Below, in pieces: positions 26,648 to 35,911 of a DNA stretch of 64,000 nt. Source of the stretch: Nocardia abscessus NBRC 100374 (GTDB lineage: Bacteria; Actinomycetota; Actinomycetes; Mycobacteriales; Mycobacteriaceae); contig NZ_BAFP01000032.1 of the NCBI RefSeq assembly GCF_000308455.1, forward strand, positions 1 through 64,000. The letters run 5' to 3'. The translations under genes were made by a program, and so were the position numbers. Under the pieces are notes generated by a model. That model worked only from the letters and a program-made list of their open reading frames with translations. It made no database searches and was not told where the DNA came from. Position 1 is the stretch's first letter; every line of letters begins with the position of its first letter.

Positions 26648-28072
26648 ATGGACGAGCTATGGTTCGGCCACTACCGCCTCGACCGGTTGCTGGGCAGCGG
26701 CGGCACAGGCGAAGTCTGGCTCGCGCACGACACCAGAACTGACCGTGCCGTCGCATTGAAGGTGCTGACCGCCGGACACGCGGCGGATACGAGATTCCGG
26801 CAGCGATTCACCAGGGAAGCCCGGCTCGCCGCCCAGGTGCGCGGGCCGCACCTGGTGCCGATTCATTCCTTCGGCGAACTCGACGGCCGCCTGTACATCG
26901 ATATGGAGTTCATCGAAGGCTCGGACGTCGCCGCGCTGCTGCGGCGCGAAGGGCGGCTGGCGCCCGAGCGCGCGATCGAGATCGTGGCGCAGACGGCCAC
27001 CGCCCTCGATATCGCGCATCGCGCGGGCCTGGTGCACCGCGACGTCAAGCCCTCCAACATCATGGTGACACCGGACGGCACGGTGTACCTGATCGACTTC
27101 GGTACCGCGCACCGCAGCGACCAGCCCTCGATCACCGCCACCGGCAACGTGGTCGGCACGCTGGCCTACATGGCGCCGGAGCGGTTCGACGGCACGGCGG
27201 GACCTCCGTCCGATCAGTACTCGCTGGCCTGCGTGCTGTACGAGTGTCTCACCGGGCGCAGACCGTTCGAGGGCAGCGATCCGCCTCAGCTGTTGCGCGC
27301 CCACCTGATGCGGACCCCGCCGCCGGCGTCCGCGCTGAATCCGGCCGTGCCGCCGGAGTTGGATGCGGTTATCGCGCGCGGCATGGCGAAAGACCCGGCC
27401 CGGCGGTGGTCCAGCGCGGGGGAACTGGCGTCCGCCGGGTACGCGGCCGTGACGGGCCGCGACGCGACGACGGTCGAGCTCTCCTCCTCGGTGCCGACCA
27501 CCGTGCTGCCGCCACCCCGCTGGGCCGCCCGGACCGGTGGCTCACCTCGGGCCGGTGGCACACCCCGGCCGGGCGGCTCGCCCCGGGCGTGGGCGTCCGC
27601 CGGTCCGCGCCTCGCGCTGGCGGCTTTCGGGACGCTCGCCGCGGCGGTCGCCGGGACGCTGTGGCTCGGACGGCCGGAGGTGGCCGACGCGGGCCCGGAC
27701 GCGTCCCCGATTCCGTCTTTCCAGCGGGAAGGCGCGGCGCAACCGGCGCTGCCGTCGCATGCCCCGGTCACGCCGCCGCCGGTGCCGATTTCCGCACCCA
27801 TCCTGGTCCTGCCCGGCGCTGGGCAGCCGTGCGACCCGGCGGTCGACGTGCACCGCGTCACCGTCGACGGTCTCGCGCTGGCCTGTACTCCGTTGGCGGC
27901 GGACCGGGCGAGCTGGCTGCCTGCCGTGGCGGCCCCCACCGGCGTCGTCACCGGCAGCACCGGAGGCGGCGCGAACGACTCCTATCAGGGCGCGGACGAC
28001 AAGCGCGATCGGGGCAAGCCCGGCCATTCGAACCAGGGCAACGGCAGAGACAAGCCCAAGCCGAACAAGTAG
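26648..28072 (+). CDS. Membrane-anchored Ser/Thr protein kinase (Pkn type)
   Basis: A 474-residue Hanks-type kinase. The catalytic domain (about 8-265) shows the glycine loop GSGGTGEVW, lysine in VALKVL, the catalytic HRDVKPSN, DFGTAH and the APERF substrate motif. A Gly/Pro/Arg-rich juxtamembrane linker follows, then one membrane segment (LALAAFGTLAAAVAGTLWLG, about 320-339). The extracytoplasmic tail has two cysteines and ends in a charged, Lys/Gly/Asn-rich stretch. The ATG chosen has GGGAGG ten bases upstream; an in-frame ATG 33 bases earlier is possible. A paralogous kinase follows in tandem, suggesting gene duplication. Confidence 0.88.
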   Translation: MDELWFGHYRLDRLLGSGGTGEVWLAHDTRTDRAVALKVLTAGHAADTRFRQRFTREARLAAQVRGPHLVPIHSFGELDGRLYIDMEFIEGSDVAALLRREGRLAPERAIEIVAQTATALDIAHRAGLVHRDVKPSNIMVTPDGTVYLIDFGTAHRSDQPSITATGNVVGTLAYMAPERFDGTAGPPSDQYSLACVLYECLTGRRPFEGSDPPQLLRAHLMRTPPPASALNPAVPPELDAVIARGMAKDPARRWSSAGELASAGYAAVTGRDATTVELSSSVPTTVLPPPRWAARTGGSPRAGGTPRPGGSPRAWASAGPRLALAAFGTLAAAVAGTLWLGRPEVADAGPDASPIPSFQREGAAQPALPSHAPVTPPPVPISAPILVLPGAGQPCDPAVDVHRVTVDGLALACTPLAADRASWLPAVAAPTGVVTGSTGGGANDSYQGADDKRDRGKPGHSNQGNGRDKPKPNK

Positions 28073-28246
28073 GCGCGACGGCTCCCGGACTGTCGTGGAG
28101 CACACAGTGGTGCGTGACGCGGGGCGGGGTTACGCTCCGAAAGAGGCCACGTCTTCGGTATTCGCGCGGTGATCTGCTGATTTGCGGTTGTCCGCTCCGC
28201 GGTGGAGGCCGGCCGACCAGACGTCGACGGTGACTGGAGGTTCGCG

Positions 28247-30343
28247 ATGGGGGAGGTGCGATTCGCGGGCTACCGGCTGGAACGGCTGCTCGGCAAGGGC
28301 GGCATGGGGCAGGTGTGGCTGGCGTACGACACGGTGGCGGCACGGCAGGTGGCGTTGAAACTCTTGCCCGCCGACCTGGCGGCCACGGGCGGATACCGCA
28401 AGCGATTCGAGCGCGAGGCCCAGGCGGTGGCGCAGTTGCGCGACCCGCATGTACCCAGGATCCACCGATTCGGCGAGATCGATGGACGGCTCTACATCGA
28501 CATGCAATTCGTCGAGGGCGTCGACCTGGCGGGCAAGCTGGCGGCCGAGGGGCCGATGCCACCGGTAGTGGCGGTCGGCATCATCGGGCACGTCGCCACC
28601 GCGCTCGACGTGGCGCATCGGGCCGGACTGGTACACCGTGACGTCAAACCGTCGAACATCGTCGTCCATCCCAGCGGCTTCACCTACCTGATCGACTTCG
28701 GTATCGCGCACGCCCTCGGTCAGTCGGCCGTGACCGCCACCGGCATGGCGATCGGCACCCTCGCGTACATGGCGCCGGAACGGTTCGGCGGAACGGTGGA
28801 CGGGCGCGCCGACGTCTACTCGCTGGCCTGCGTGCTCTACGAATGCCTCACCGGCTCCCGGCTCTACGGCGACACCGATCCCGCGCAGCAGATGCATGCG
28901 CACCTGATGGCGGCGCCGCCCCGAGCCGGTGCGGTGTGCGCCGCCGTCCCCGCCGCGCTGGACGCAGTCATCGCCCGCGGACTGGCCAAGGAGCCGAGCG
29001 AAAGGTACTCCACCGCAGGAGACTTCGCGGCGGCCGCGTGCGCCGCGATCGGCGCTCCGGCCCCGGACTCGCGAGCCGTTGCGCCGACGCCGTTCGGATC
29101 GCGTCGTCAACCGACAAAGCCGGTGCCGGGGATAGCCGCCGCGGCGGCCGTGCCACCGCAGAGGGGTGACGCGTATCCGCCCGAAAGCGGCGGTCCGGCG
29201 AAACAGGCTGCGCCAGAGCAACATTCGCCGGTAAGCTCGAAATCTGCTGTCGCGGAAGGCGGCACACCGGAACCCGTCGCTGCGGAGCCGGAACGACGGC
29301 AAACGCCTCACCCGACCGAAGTGCTGCCGGAGCCAGGTCCGACGCCGACGCTCGTGGCGACCAAGCTCGACTGGTCTTCGGTCACGCCCAGCCCGAATCG
29401 CGGCGCGGGCGGGCACGTTTCGAATCCGGGATCGTCGGTGCGGGGATATGCCGACCCCCAGCGTCCGGCAGGCAATGGTTATCCGTTCGCCGGGCAACCT
29501 TATCCAGCCCCCCGGCGGTGGTATCAGAACGGGTCGTATGCCGCTGGAGCTGCCCGGCGGGGACAGCCGGGTTGGCAGGAACGGTTGCTCGCGCTGCAAT
29601 CGCGTGTGCTGACCCCGAAGCCGGGTCCGGCCGTACCGCCTTATCGGAGGCCGGGGGTACCGGCGCGGAAGGTTTTCCCAGCGGTGCAGCGGCCGGGCTA
29701 TCCGCCGTCCGCACAGCGGCGGCCGGGCGTCCCGGTCCCGCGCCGACGGCCGCGCCGCCGTCGCAGCCTGCTGTCGAAGATGATCGGCGCGCTGGTCGTC
29801 GTCTTCCTTGCCCCGTTCGCGTTCGCGGCAGGTTGCGTCGCGTTGATCGCGGCGGGCAGCAGAACCGGCGACGCGGGCACGCCCGGGCCTTCATTGCCGC
29901 CTTCGGCGGTGGCCGTGGAGCATCCGGGACCACCCGGAGACGATCGAGTGCCCGACCCGGCGGTGGGCACACCCGTTCGCGACGGCAAGTTCGAGTTCGT
30001 CGTGACGAAGGTCGACGCGGGCGTGTCACGGGTCGGACTACAGACGGCCGCGGGCTCGTTCCTGATCGTCACACTGGCCGTGCGCAATATCTCCGACGAG
30101 ACGAAGTGGTTCCTTCCCTTGGGGCAGCGCCTGCTGGACACGCAGAGCACTGCCTTCGACCACAACGCCACCGCCACGATATGGCAGAACACCCAGCAGC
30201 GCCTCGGCTACTCCTTCGAGCTGCGCCCCGGGCAATCCGCGACCACCCAGCTCGTCTTCGACCTCCCCGCGACCGCCACTCCCGGACACCTCGAACTCCA
30301 CGACTTCGTGCTGTCCAACGGTGTCCGAGTCCGCCTGGACTGA
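28247..30343 (+). CDS. Ser/Thr protein kinase with extracytoplasmic DUF4352 domain
   Basis: A 698-residue kinase. The catalytic domain (about 6-265) has GKGGMGQVW, lysine in VALKLL, HRDVKPSN, DFGIAH and APERF. It is followed by about 240 residues rich in Pro, Gly, Arg and Tyr. One membrane segment (IGALVVVFLAPFAFAAG, about 513-530) leads to an extracytoplasmic domain. From about 570 the sequence KFEFVVTKVDAGV and SFLIVTLAVRNIS matches the DUF4352/Telokin-like immunoglobulin fold. The kinase halves of this and the previous protein are clearly paralogous, but the sensor domains differ. GGAGG six bases before the ATG supports the start. The ligand is unknown. Confidence 0.9.
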   Translation: MGEVRFAGYRLERLLGKGGMGQVWLAYDTVAARQVALKLLPADLAATGGYRKRFEREAQAVAQLRDPHVPRIHRFGEIDGRLYIDMQFVEGVDLAGKLAAEGPMPPVVAVGIIGHVATALDVAHRAGLVHRDVKPSNIVVHPSGFTYLIDFGIAHALGQSAVTATGMAIGTLAYMAPERFGGTVDGRADVYSLACVLYECLTGSRLYGDTDPAQQMHAHLMAAPPRAGAVCAAVPAALDAVIARGLAKEPSERYSTAGDFAAAACAAIGAPAPDSRAVAPTPFGSRRQPTKPVPGIAAAAAVPPQRGDAYPPESGGPAKQAAPEQHSPVSSKSAVAEGGTPEPVAAEPERRQTPHPTEVLPEPGPTPTLVATKLDWSSVTPSPNRGAGGHVSNPGSSVRGYADPQRPAGNGYPFAGQPYPAPRRWYQNGSYAAGAARRGQPGWQERLLALQSRVLTPKPGPAVPPYRRPGVPARKVFPAVQRPGYPPSAQRRPGVPVPRRRPRRRRSLLSKMIGALVVVFLAPFAFAAGCVALIAAGSRTGDAGTPGPSLPPSAVAVEHPGPPGDDRVPDPAVGTPVRDGKFEFVVTKVDAGVSRVGLQTAAGSFLIVTLAVRNISDETKWFLPLGQRLLDTQSTAFDHNATATIWQNTQQRLGYSFELRPGQSATTQLVFDLPATATPGHLELHDFVLSNGVRVRLD

Positions 30344-30402
30344 CCGCTTTCCCACTGCCGCTGTTCGCGACGCTCCGCGAAGCAGAGCGCGAGCGGAAGC
30401 GG

Positions 30403-31341
30403 TCAGACGGCAGGCAGAACGGCGGAGAGCGCGCTGAGGACGGCTCGACGGCCGATCTGCAGGGCAGCGGCCAGCAGGGTGGTGTCGCGGGCGGCGCTGT
30501 CGATATCGGGAGAGCCGGCGGGCGGGTGGATCTGCAGGACGGAGTCGCCCAGACCGGCGAGCGCCCGGTCCTCGATGTCCTGCTGGCGCGGGCGTTCGAG
30601 CCAGGCCCGGTACGCGCCGGGCGCCACCGCGCGCAGATAGCCGCCGCCGACGATCTGGTGCAGGCGCGAAGCCGGCGGACGTCTTTCGTCCATCCGCCGG
30701 GTGCGCAGGACCAAGGCATGGGTGGCGCCCGCCCGGACCGCGGTGCGGATCGGAACGGTTTCGGAGAGGCCGCCGTCGAAGTAGGCCGAGTCGCCCAGGG
30801 CGACCGGTGGACCGGCCAGGATGGGCAGGCCCGCCGACGCCCGCAACGCGCGCATGAGCGTCCGCTTGTCGGTGATGTGCGGATGCAGGTCGACCGGTTG
30901 CCCGGTGCGGATATCGGTGGCGATCGGATGGAACGTCGTGGCGTTGGCCAGGATCGCCTGGAAATCCATCGGTTCGATGCCGTCGTACACCTGATGCACG
31001 AGATACCGCAGATCGAACGCCGGACGTCCGCGCAGGAGGCGGGCCGGGTCGATGGCGCGGCGCATGATCACCGGATCGGTCCAGGAGCGCATGCCGGGAA
31101 TCGCGCGCCCACACAGCAGCCAGGCGCCGTTGATCGCGCCCGCCGACGTGCCGTACACCGCGTCGAACACCCCGGCGAGTCCGAGTTCCTCCAGCGCGGA
31201 CACCATGCCGCTGGAGTACACGCCCCGGCTGCCGCCACCCTCCACCACCAGCGCCAGACGGTGACCGTCGGCGCGGCTGGAGGTGGCACGGCGCGCGCGG
31301 AGCAGCTCCGCGACGGGGGAGACGCTTGTCGAGCTGGTCAC
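30403..31341 (-). CDS. Patatin-like phospholipase
   Basis: A 312-residue patatin-fold acyl hydrolase. It has the oxyanion signature VVEGGGSRGVYSSG (about 33-46), nucleophile elbow GTSAG (about 65) and catalytic aspartate in YFDGGLSE (about 195). No signal peptide is visible. The chosen GTG lies six bases after TATCGT, a leaderless arrangement; an in-frame GTG 21 bases upstream falls before that box. It is distinct from the patatin near 11.5 kb, which has a different oxyanion region. It lies downstream of accA3 in direction and is convergent with the kinase gene. Substrate unknown. Confidence 0.87.
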   Translation of the reverse strand: MTSSTSVSPVAELLRARRATSSRADGHRLALVVEGGGSRGVYSSGMVSALEELGLAGVFDAVYGTSAGAINGAWLLCGRAIPGMRSWTDPVIMRRAIDPARLLRGRPAFDLRYLVHQVYDGIEPMDFQAILANATTFHPIATDIRTGQPVDLHPHITDKRTLMRALRASAGLPILAGPPVALGDSAYFDGGLSETVPIRTAVRAGATHALVLRTRRMDERRPPASRLHQIVGGGYLRAVAPGAYRAWLERPRQQDIEDRALAGLGDSVLQIHPPAGSPDIDSAARDTTLLAAALQIGRRAVLSALSAVLPAV

Positions 31342-31347
31342 CGGATC

Positions 31348-31353
31348 ACGATA
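31348..31353 (-). promoter_or_regulatory. Candidate leaderless -10 box (TATCGT)
   Basis: On the minus strand TATCGT ends six bases before the patatin GTG; this decided the start choice. Confidence 0.45.
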
Positions 31354-31428
31354 CGACACCACAGTGTGCGGATCGGGTCCGGCGGAGGCAACGTACGTGA
31401 CCAGGCGAGGACCACCTCGTAAACAGTG

Positions 31429-31465
31429 GGAGCGGGCGCGGACTCCGTCGTCACGCGCCCGCTCC
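31429..31465 (-). terminator. Hairpin terminator after accA3
   Basis: A perfect 12-bp stem GGAGCGGGCGCG / CGCGCCCGCTCC sits 19 bases downstream of the accA3 stop on the minus strand. The following U-run is weak (TGTTTA). Confidence 0.65.
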
Positions 31466-31484
31466 GTGCGGTCTTCGCCGGGTA

Positions 31485-33290
31485 TTACTTGATTTCTGCG
31501 AGAACCGTGCCCTGGGTGATCGCCGCGCCCGTCTCGACGGACAGGCCGGTGACCACACCGGCCTTGTGGGCGTTGACCGGGTTCTCCATCTTCATGGCCT
31601 CGAGCACCACGATCAGATCGCCCGCCTCGACCGACTGGCCCTCTTCCACGGCGACCTTGACGACGGTGCCCTGCATCGGAGCGGTGACCGCGTCACCGGA
31701 GGCCGCGCCGCCGCCCGCGCCGCCACGCTTGCGCGGCTTGGGCTTCTTGCGGATCACACCCGCGCCGTTGCCCGCCGCACCGGCCGCACCGGCGCCGACG
31801 GTGAAGTTACCGGGCAGCGACACCTCGACCCGGCGTCCGCCGACCTCGACGACGACCTTCTGCCGGGGCTCTGCCTCGTCCTCCTCGGCCGGGGCGCCCG
31901 CGCCCGCGAACGGTTCGACGGTGTTGACCCACTCGTTTTCGATCCACTTGGTGTAGACGTCGAACTTCTCGCCGTCACCGATGAACGCCGGGTCCTCGAC
32001 GATCGCCCGGTGGAACGGGATGACCGTGGCCAGGCCGTCGACCTCGAACTCGGCCAGCGCGCGCCGTGCCCGCTCCAGCGCTTGGGTGCGGTTCTCGCCG
32101 GTGACGATCAGCTTGGCCAGCATCGAGTCGAACTGTCCGCCGATCACGCTGCCGGCCACCACGCCGGAGTCCACGCGCACGCCGGGGCCCGACGGCTCCC
32201 GGTACACCGAGACCGGGCCGGGGGCGGGCAGGAAGCCGCGGCCGGCGTCCTCGCCGTTGATGCGGAACTCGAAGGAGTGCCCACGCGGCGTCGGGTCCTC
32301 GGTGATCTCCAGCTTCTCGCCGTTGGCGATGCGGAACTGCTGGCGAACCAGGTCGATGCCCGCGGTCTCCTCGGTGACCGGGTGCTCCACCTGCAGGCGG
32401 GTGTTCACCTCGAGGAAGGAGACCGTCTCGCCCTGCACCAGGTACTCGACGGTGCCCGCGCCGTAGTAGCCGGCTTCCTTGCAGATGGCCTTGGCCGAAG
32501 CGTGGATCTTCGCGCGCACCTCGTCGGACAGGAACGGCGCCGGGGCCTCCTCGACGAGCTTCTGGAAGCGCCGCTGCAGCGAGCAGTCGCGGGTGCCCGC
32601 GACCACGACGTTGCCGTGCTTGTCGGCGATGACCTGTGCCTCGACGTGGCGGGCCTTGTCCAGGTACTGCTCGACGAAGCACTCGCCGCGACCGAAGGCG
32701 GCGGTCGCCTCACGCACGGCCGAGTCGAACAGCTCCGGGATCTCCTCGATGGAGTGCGCGACCTTCATGCCGCGTCCGCCACCGCCGAAGGCCGCCTTGA
32801 TGGCGACCGGCACGCCGTACTTCTCGGCGAATTTCACGACCTCGGTCGCGTCCTTGACCGGGTCCTTGGTGCCCGCGGCCATCGGTGCCTTCGCGCGCTC
32901 GGCGATGTGCCGCGCGGTGACCTTGTCGCCCAGGTCGCGGATGGACTGCGGCGAGGGGCCGATCCAGATCAGCCCGGCGTCGATGACAGCCTGGGCGAAG
33001 TCGGCGTTCTCGGACAGGAAGCCGTAACCCGGGTGGATGGCGTCGGCGCCGGACTTTGCGGCGGCGTCGAGGATCTTGTCGAACACCAGATACGACTCGG
33101 CCGAGGTCTGCCCACCCAGGGCGAAGGCCTCGTCGGCGAGCTTGACGAACGGGGCATCGGCGTCCGGCTCGGCGTACACCGCGACGCTGCCGATGCCGGC
33201 GTCCTTGGCCGCCCGGATCACGCGCACGGCGATCTCGCCTCGGTTAGCTACGAGTACCTTCGTGATCCGCGCGCTGGCATGGCTGGGCAC
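31485..33290 (-). CDS. accA3: Acyl-CoA carboxylase alpha chain (biotin carboxylase plus carrier domain)
   Basis: A 601-residue biotin carboxylase/BCCP fusion that carboxylates its own biotin and hands CO2 to AccD beta chains. Features: N-terminal biotin carboxylase domain starting [20 protein letters not shown]-grasp loop [12 protein letters not shown] (about 165), active-site [14 protein letters not shown] (about 290), then a Gly/Ala/Lys-rich hinge. The C-terminal carrier domain holds the biotinyl lysine in EAMKMEN (about 566). The GTG start is fixed by AGGAGG four bases upstream. It should pair with AccD5/AccE5 encoded about 3 kb away and be modified by the BirA in this window. Confidence 0.96.
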   Translation of the reverse strand: MPSHASARITKVLVANRGEIAVRVIRAAKDAGIGSVAVYAEPDADAPFVKLADEAFALGGQTSAESYLVFDKILDAAAKSGADAIHPGYGFLSENADFAQAVIDAGLIWIGPSPQSIRDLGDKVTARHIAERAKAPMAAGTKDPVKDATEVVKFAEKYGVPVAIKAAFGGGGRGMKVAHSIEEIPELFDSAVREATAAFGRGECFVEQYLDKARHVEAQVIADKHGNVVVAGTRDCSLQRRFQKLVEEAPAPFLSDEVRAKIHASAKAICKEAGYYGAGTVEYLVQGETVSFLEVNTRLQVEHPVTEETAGIDLVRQQFRIANGEKLEITEDPTPRGHSFEFRINGEDAGRGFLPAPGPVSVYREPSGPGVRVDSGVVAGSVIGGQFDSMLAKLIVTGENRTQALERARRALAEFEVDGLATVIPFHRAIVEDPAFIGDGEKFDVYTKWIENEWVNTVEPFAGAGAPAEEDEAEPRQKVVVEVGGRRVEVSLPGNFTVGAGAAGAAGNGAGVIRKKPKPRKRGGAGGGAASGDAVTAPMQGTVVKVAVEEGQSVEAGDLIVVLEAMKMENPVNAHKAGVVTGLSVETGAAITQGTVLAEIK

Positions 33291-33486
33291 TGAGCCTCCT
33301 GTGTGCATTCTTTTGGTCGCTTCGCCGGGGGATGGGTTGCTGTAGGCTCCGCTCCCGTGATCGACAAACTTACGTCTGGGGCGAGTGTAGGCAGTCTGCC
33401 AACAGACGCCGCACTCGGCCAGTCCTACTGAGCAGTAGGTCGCGGATCACAACGTATGCGGGCTGTGTTTGGGACCTCACCCTGCC

Positions 33487-34404
33487 CTACCTGCTCCGCA
33501 TGCGTCGCGTACCGCTCCGCGTGGGTACCTCGCCCGGTTCGTTCCCCTTGGCGATCGGCATGCGCACGGAGTTGCCCCACTCGGTCCAGGAACCGTCGTA
33601 GTTGCGCACGCCCGGACGCCCGAGCAGGTAGGTCAGCACGAACCAGCTGTGGCTGGATCGCACGCCGACTCGACTGTAGACCATCACCTCGTCCGGACCG
33701 GTCAAGTCGCCGTAGACCTCGCCGAGTTCGGCGCGCGATCGGAATCGCCCGTCGGTGTTGAGCGCCTCGGCCCACGGAATATTGGACGCGCTGGGGATAT
33801 GGCCGCCGCGCAACGCCGCGTCCTCGGGGGTGCCCGGTGCCAGGGTGCGCGCGCCGGAGTACTCCTCGGCCGAGCGCACGTCGATCACCGGCTTGCCGAG
33901 GTGGGCGAGCACGTCCTCGCGAAAGGCGCGGAAGGTGCTGTCGTCGCGGCGGACGGCCGGATAGCCGCTGCGCACCGGGTAGTCGTGCTCGAAGGTCGTG
34001 TCGCGCCCCTCGGAGATCCAGGCCGCCCGCCCGCCGTCGAGCAGCCGCACATCCTCGTGTCCGAACAGGGTGAACACCCACGCCGTGTGCGCCGCCTGCG
34101 TGTTGTCGCGATCCCCATAGATCACGACTGTGTCGTCACGTTCTATCCCTTTGGCGCGCATCAGTTCGGTGAAGCGGGTTCCGTCGATATAGTCGCGCGT
34201 GACCGGATCGTTCAGATCGCTTCGCCAATCCAGTTTGGTGGCGCCCGGAACGTGCCCGATGTCGTACAGCAGCGTGTCCTCGTTGGCCTCGATGATCTTG
34301 AGTCCCCGCGCGCCTATGTTTGCCGACAGCCACTCCGTGGTTACTAGTCGGTGAGGATGTGCGTAGGAACCGAGTGAGGGATGAGGGTCCGGGGCGACGG
34401 GCAC
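33487..34404 (-). CDS. sseA: SseA-like rhodanese with serine in place of the catalytic cysteine
   Basis: A 305-residue tandem-rhodanese protein close to mycobacterial SseA in length and ending ([13 protein letters not shown]). The N-terminal inactive domain has YDIGHVPGA and GDRDN; the C-terminal domain has [12 protein letters not shown]. The active-site loop, normally YCRIGERSSH, reads [10 protein letters not shown]: codon 33673-33675 is AGT (serine). Without that cysteine, persulphide formation from thiosulphate is not expected. The gene is otherwise intact with normal codon bias, so it may have another role. The GTG start matches the mycobacterial N-terminus and has AAGGA about ten bases upstream. 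It precedes accA3 on the same strand; the SufE-like gene found here in M. tuberculosis is missing. Confidence 0.88.
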   Translation of the reverse strand: MPVAPDPHPSLGSYAHPHRLVTTEWLSANIGARGLKIIEANEDTLLYDIGHVPGATKLDWRSDLNDPVTRDYIDGTRFTELMRAKGIERDDTVVIYGDRDNTQAAHTAWVFTLFGHEDVRLLDGGRAAWISEGRDTTFEHDYPVRSGYPAVRRDDSTFRAFREDVLAHLGKPVIDVRSAEEYSGARTLAPGTPEDAALRGGHIPSASNIPWAEALNTDGRFRSRAELGEVYGDLTGPDEVMVYSRVGVRSSHSWFVLTYLLGRPGVRNYDGSWTEWGNSVRMPIAKGNEPGEVPTRSGTRRMRSR

Positions 34405-34508
34405 GGTGTCAGGGTCCTTCACACATGGGTGGACGGTGGTGGCAGCGGTTCGGGGTCTCACAGCGATGGTAGGTGTGAGTCGACAGTGACTCTCGTTTCA
34501 GATCACAA

Positions 34509-34546
34509 ATCGGATGAGGGCCGAATAAAGGGCACCTACATCCGAT
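34509..34546. promoter_or_regulatory. Inverted repeat between sseA and the HTH regulator, candidate operator
   Basis: Arms ATCGGATG (34509-34516) and CATCCGAT (34539-34546) are a perfect inverted repeat whose centres lie 30 bases apart, about three helical turns. They sit just upstream of the regulator start in the divergent promoter region. Probably an operator for the regulator itself and perhaps sseA. Confidence 0.55.
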
Positions 34547-34573
34547 AAAGTCTCCCGGGAGGAGGGGTGAGCT

Positions 34574-35350
34574 ATGTCCGATTCTTGGCCGCGGCGGCGA
34601 CTGCTCGCGATCCTACGTGGCGCCAGCGAGCCTCTCGACGCCCAGGAACTGGCCAGAATCACCGGACAGCACGTCACAACGGTCCGGTTCCACCTCGATG
34701 TGCTCACCAGAGAATCCCTGGTCCGGCAGTTCCAGCAGCCGCCGCGCGGCCGCGGGCGGCCGCGCATCGGGTACAGCGCGGTGCAGCGATCGGTCGGCTA
34801 CCAGGATCTGGCGCAGGTGCTCGCCGATCAGCTCGGCCCCGATCCGCGGCGCAGATCGGAAGCCGCGGTCGCGGCGGGCCGCGCGTGGGGTTCCAGACTC
34901 GACGTCGGCGACCATCGGGTGGAGTCGCTGGAAGACGCCAAGGACCTGACCATCACGCTGATGTCGGAACTCGGCTTCGCGCCCGAGCGTGACCCGTCCG
35001 CCGAGACCGAGGGCAAGGTACTGATCCGGCTGACGGCGTGTCCGCTGCGCGAACTCGCGCGGACGCACTCCGAGGTGGTGTGCGGTGTGCACCTGGGCCT
35101 GATCGAAGAGGTGCTCGACCGGGGCGGCGCGCGCGGCGCGATCGACGTGCGGATGCATCCTTTCGTCGAGCCGGAGTTGTGCGTGGCTCGACTGGAACTC
35201 ATCGCCGCGCGGCGCGAGGAAACCGCGGAGGCGGCGACGATGTCCGCGAGCGGTGACGCCGAGGCGTTGACCGCGCCGTCAGGCCGTGTGGCCCCACAGC
35301 TGCGTAACGCCGATCCCAATATCGCCAAGCAGTCGGCGCAGCAGTGGTAG
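34574..35350 (+). CDS. HTH regulator with cysteine-bearing C-terminal domain (SufR/ArsR-like)
   Basis: A 258-residue regulator. Residues 8-75 form a winged helix-turn-helix (ILRGASEPLDAQELARIT, then VTTVRFHLDVLTRESLV and a basic wing RGRGRPRIGY). The C-terminal part contains cysteines 156, 170 and 203 and histidine 173 (LTACPLRELA, VVCGVHLGL, ELCVARL), resembling the arrangement by which SufR-type repressors hold an iron-sulphur cluster. A metal- or cluster-sensing role is therefore plausible but unproven. GGGAGGAGGGG lies ahead of the ATG. It is divergent from sseA, and its 3' end overlaps the convergent maf gene by 72 bases. The last 45 residues look poorly conserved. Confidence 0.78.
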   Translation: MSDSWPRRRLLAILRGASEPLDAQELARITGQHVTTVRFHLDVLTRESLVRQFQQPPRGRGRPRIGYSAVQRSVGYQDLAQVLADQLGPDPRRRSEAAVAAGRAWGSRLDVGDHRVESLEDAKDLTITLMSELGFAPERDPSAETEGKVLIRLTACPLRELARTHSEVVCGVHLGLIEEVLDRGGARGAIDVRMHPFVEPELCVARLELIAARREETAEAATMSASGDAEALTAPSGRVAPQLRNADPNIAKQSAQQW

Positions 35351-35911
35351 CCCGATGCCGATGACGCTGGAGGGATCGCCATCGATGCGATCGACGAACC
35401 AGCCGCCGAGCCCGTCGAGGGTGAACGCGCCCGCCACCTGGAGCGGCTCGCCGGTCGCGATGTAGGCGTCCAGCTCGTCCGGTTCCGGCTTGGCGAAATG
35501 CACGGTGGTGCTGCTGCAGTCGACCGCTTCCGCGGTGATCTGGCCGTCCCGCATCCGCAGCACGCAGTGACCGGTGACCAGATCGGCGCTGCGCCCGGCC
35601 ATGTCACCCCACCGAGCGCGGGCGACCTCCGGTGTGTGCGGCTTGCCCTGCAACTCGCCGTCGACGAGCAGCATCGAATCGCAGGCCACCACAACGCAAT
35701 CGACAGCCAGTTCGGGGATGTCGGCGGCTACGGCGGCCGCTTTGGCGCGAGCGAGTTCCACCACCACCGTTTGGGGCGGCGTGCCCTGCGGAAGGGCGGC
35801 GGCGACCGCGTCCTCGTCCACGGCGGAGACCCGGACGATCGGGTCGATGCCCGCCGAGCGGAGAACCTCCCGGCGGGCCGGGGACGCGGAAGCCAGGATG
35901 AGGCGGGTCAC
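35279..35911 (-). CDS. maf: Maf-family nucleoside triphosphate pyrophosphatase
   Basis: A 210-residue house-cleaning NTP pyrophosphatase. It has the N-terminal substrate motif LILASASPARREVL (about 3-16), the aspartate-lysine region VVACDSMLLVDGELQGKP and the C-terminal GLGGWFVDRIDGD. The GTG start overlaps the accE5 stop as GTGA, and the whole accD5-accE5-maf group is one strand. A longer frame upstream only runs antisense-free into accE5 and is not used. Its 3' end overlaps the convergent regulator gene. Confidence 0.93.
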   Translation of the reverse strand: MTRLILASASPARREVLRSAGIDPIVRVSAVDEDAVAAALPQGTPPQTVVVELARAKAAAVAADIPELAVDCVVVACDSMLLVDGELQGKPHTPEVARARWGDMAGRSADLVTGHCVLRMRDGQITAEAVDCSSTTVHFAKPEPDELDAYIATGEPLQVAGAFTLDGLGGWFVDRIDGDPSSVIGIGLPLLRRLLGDIGIGVTQLWGHTA

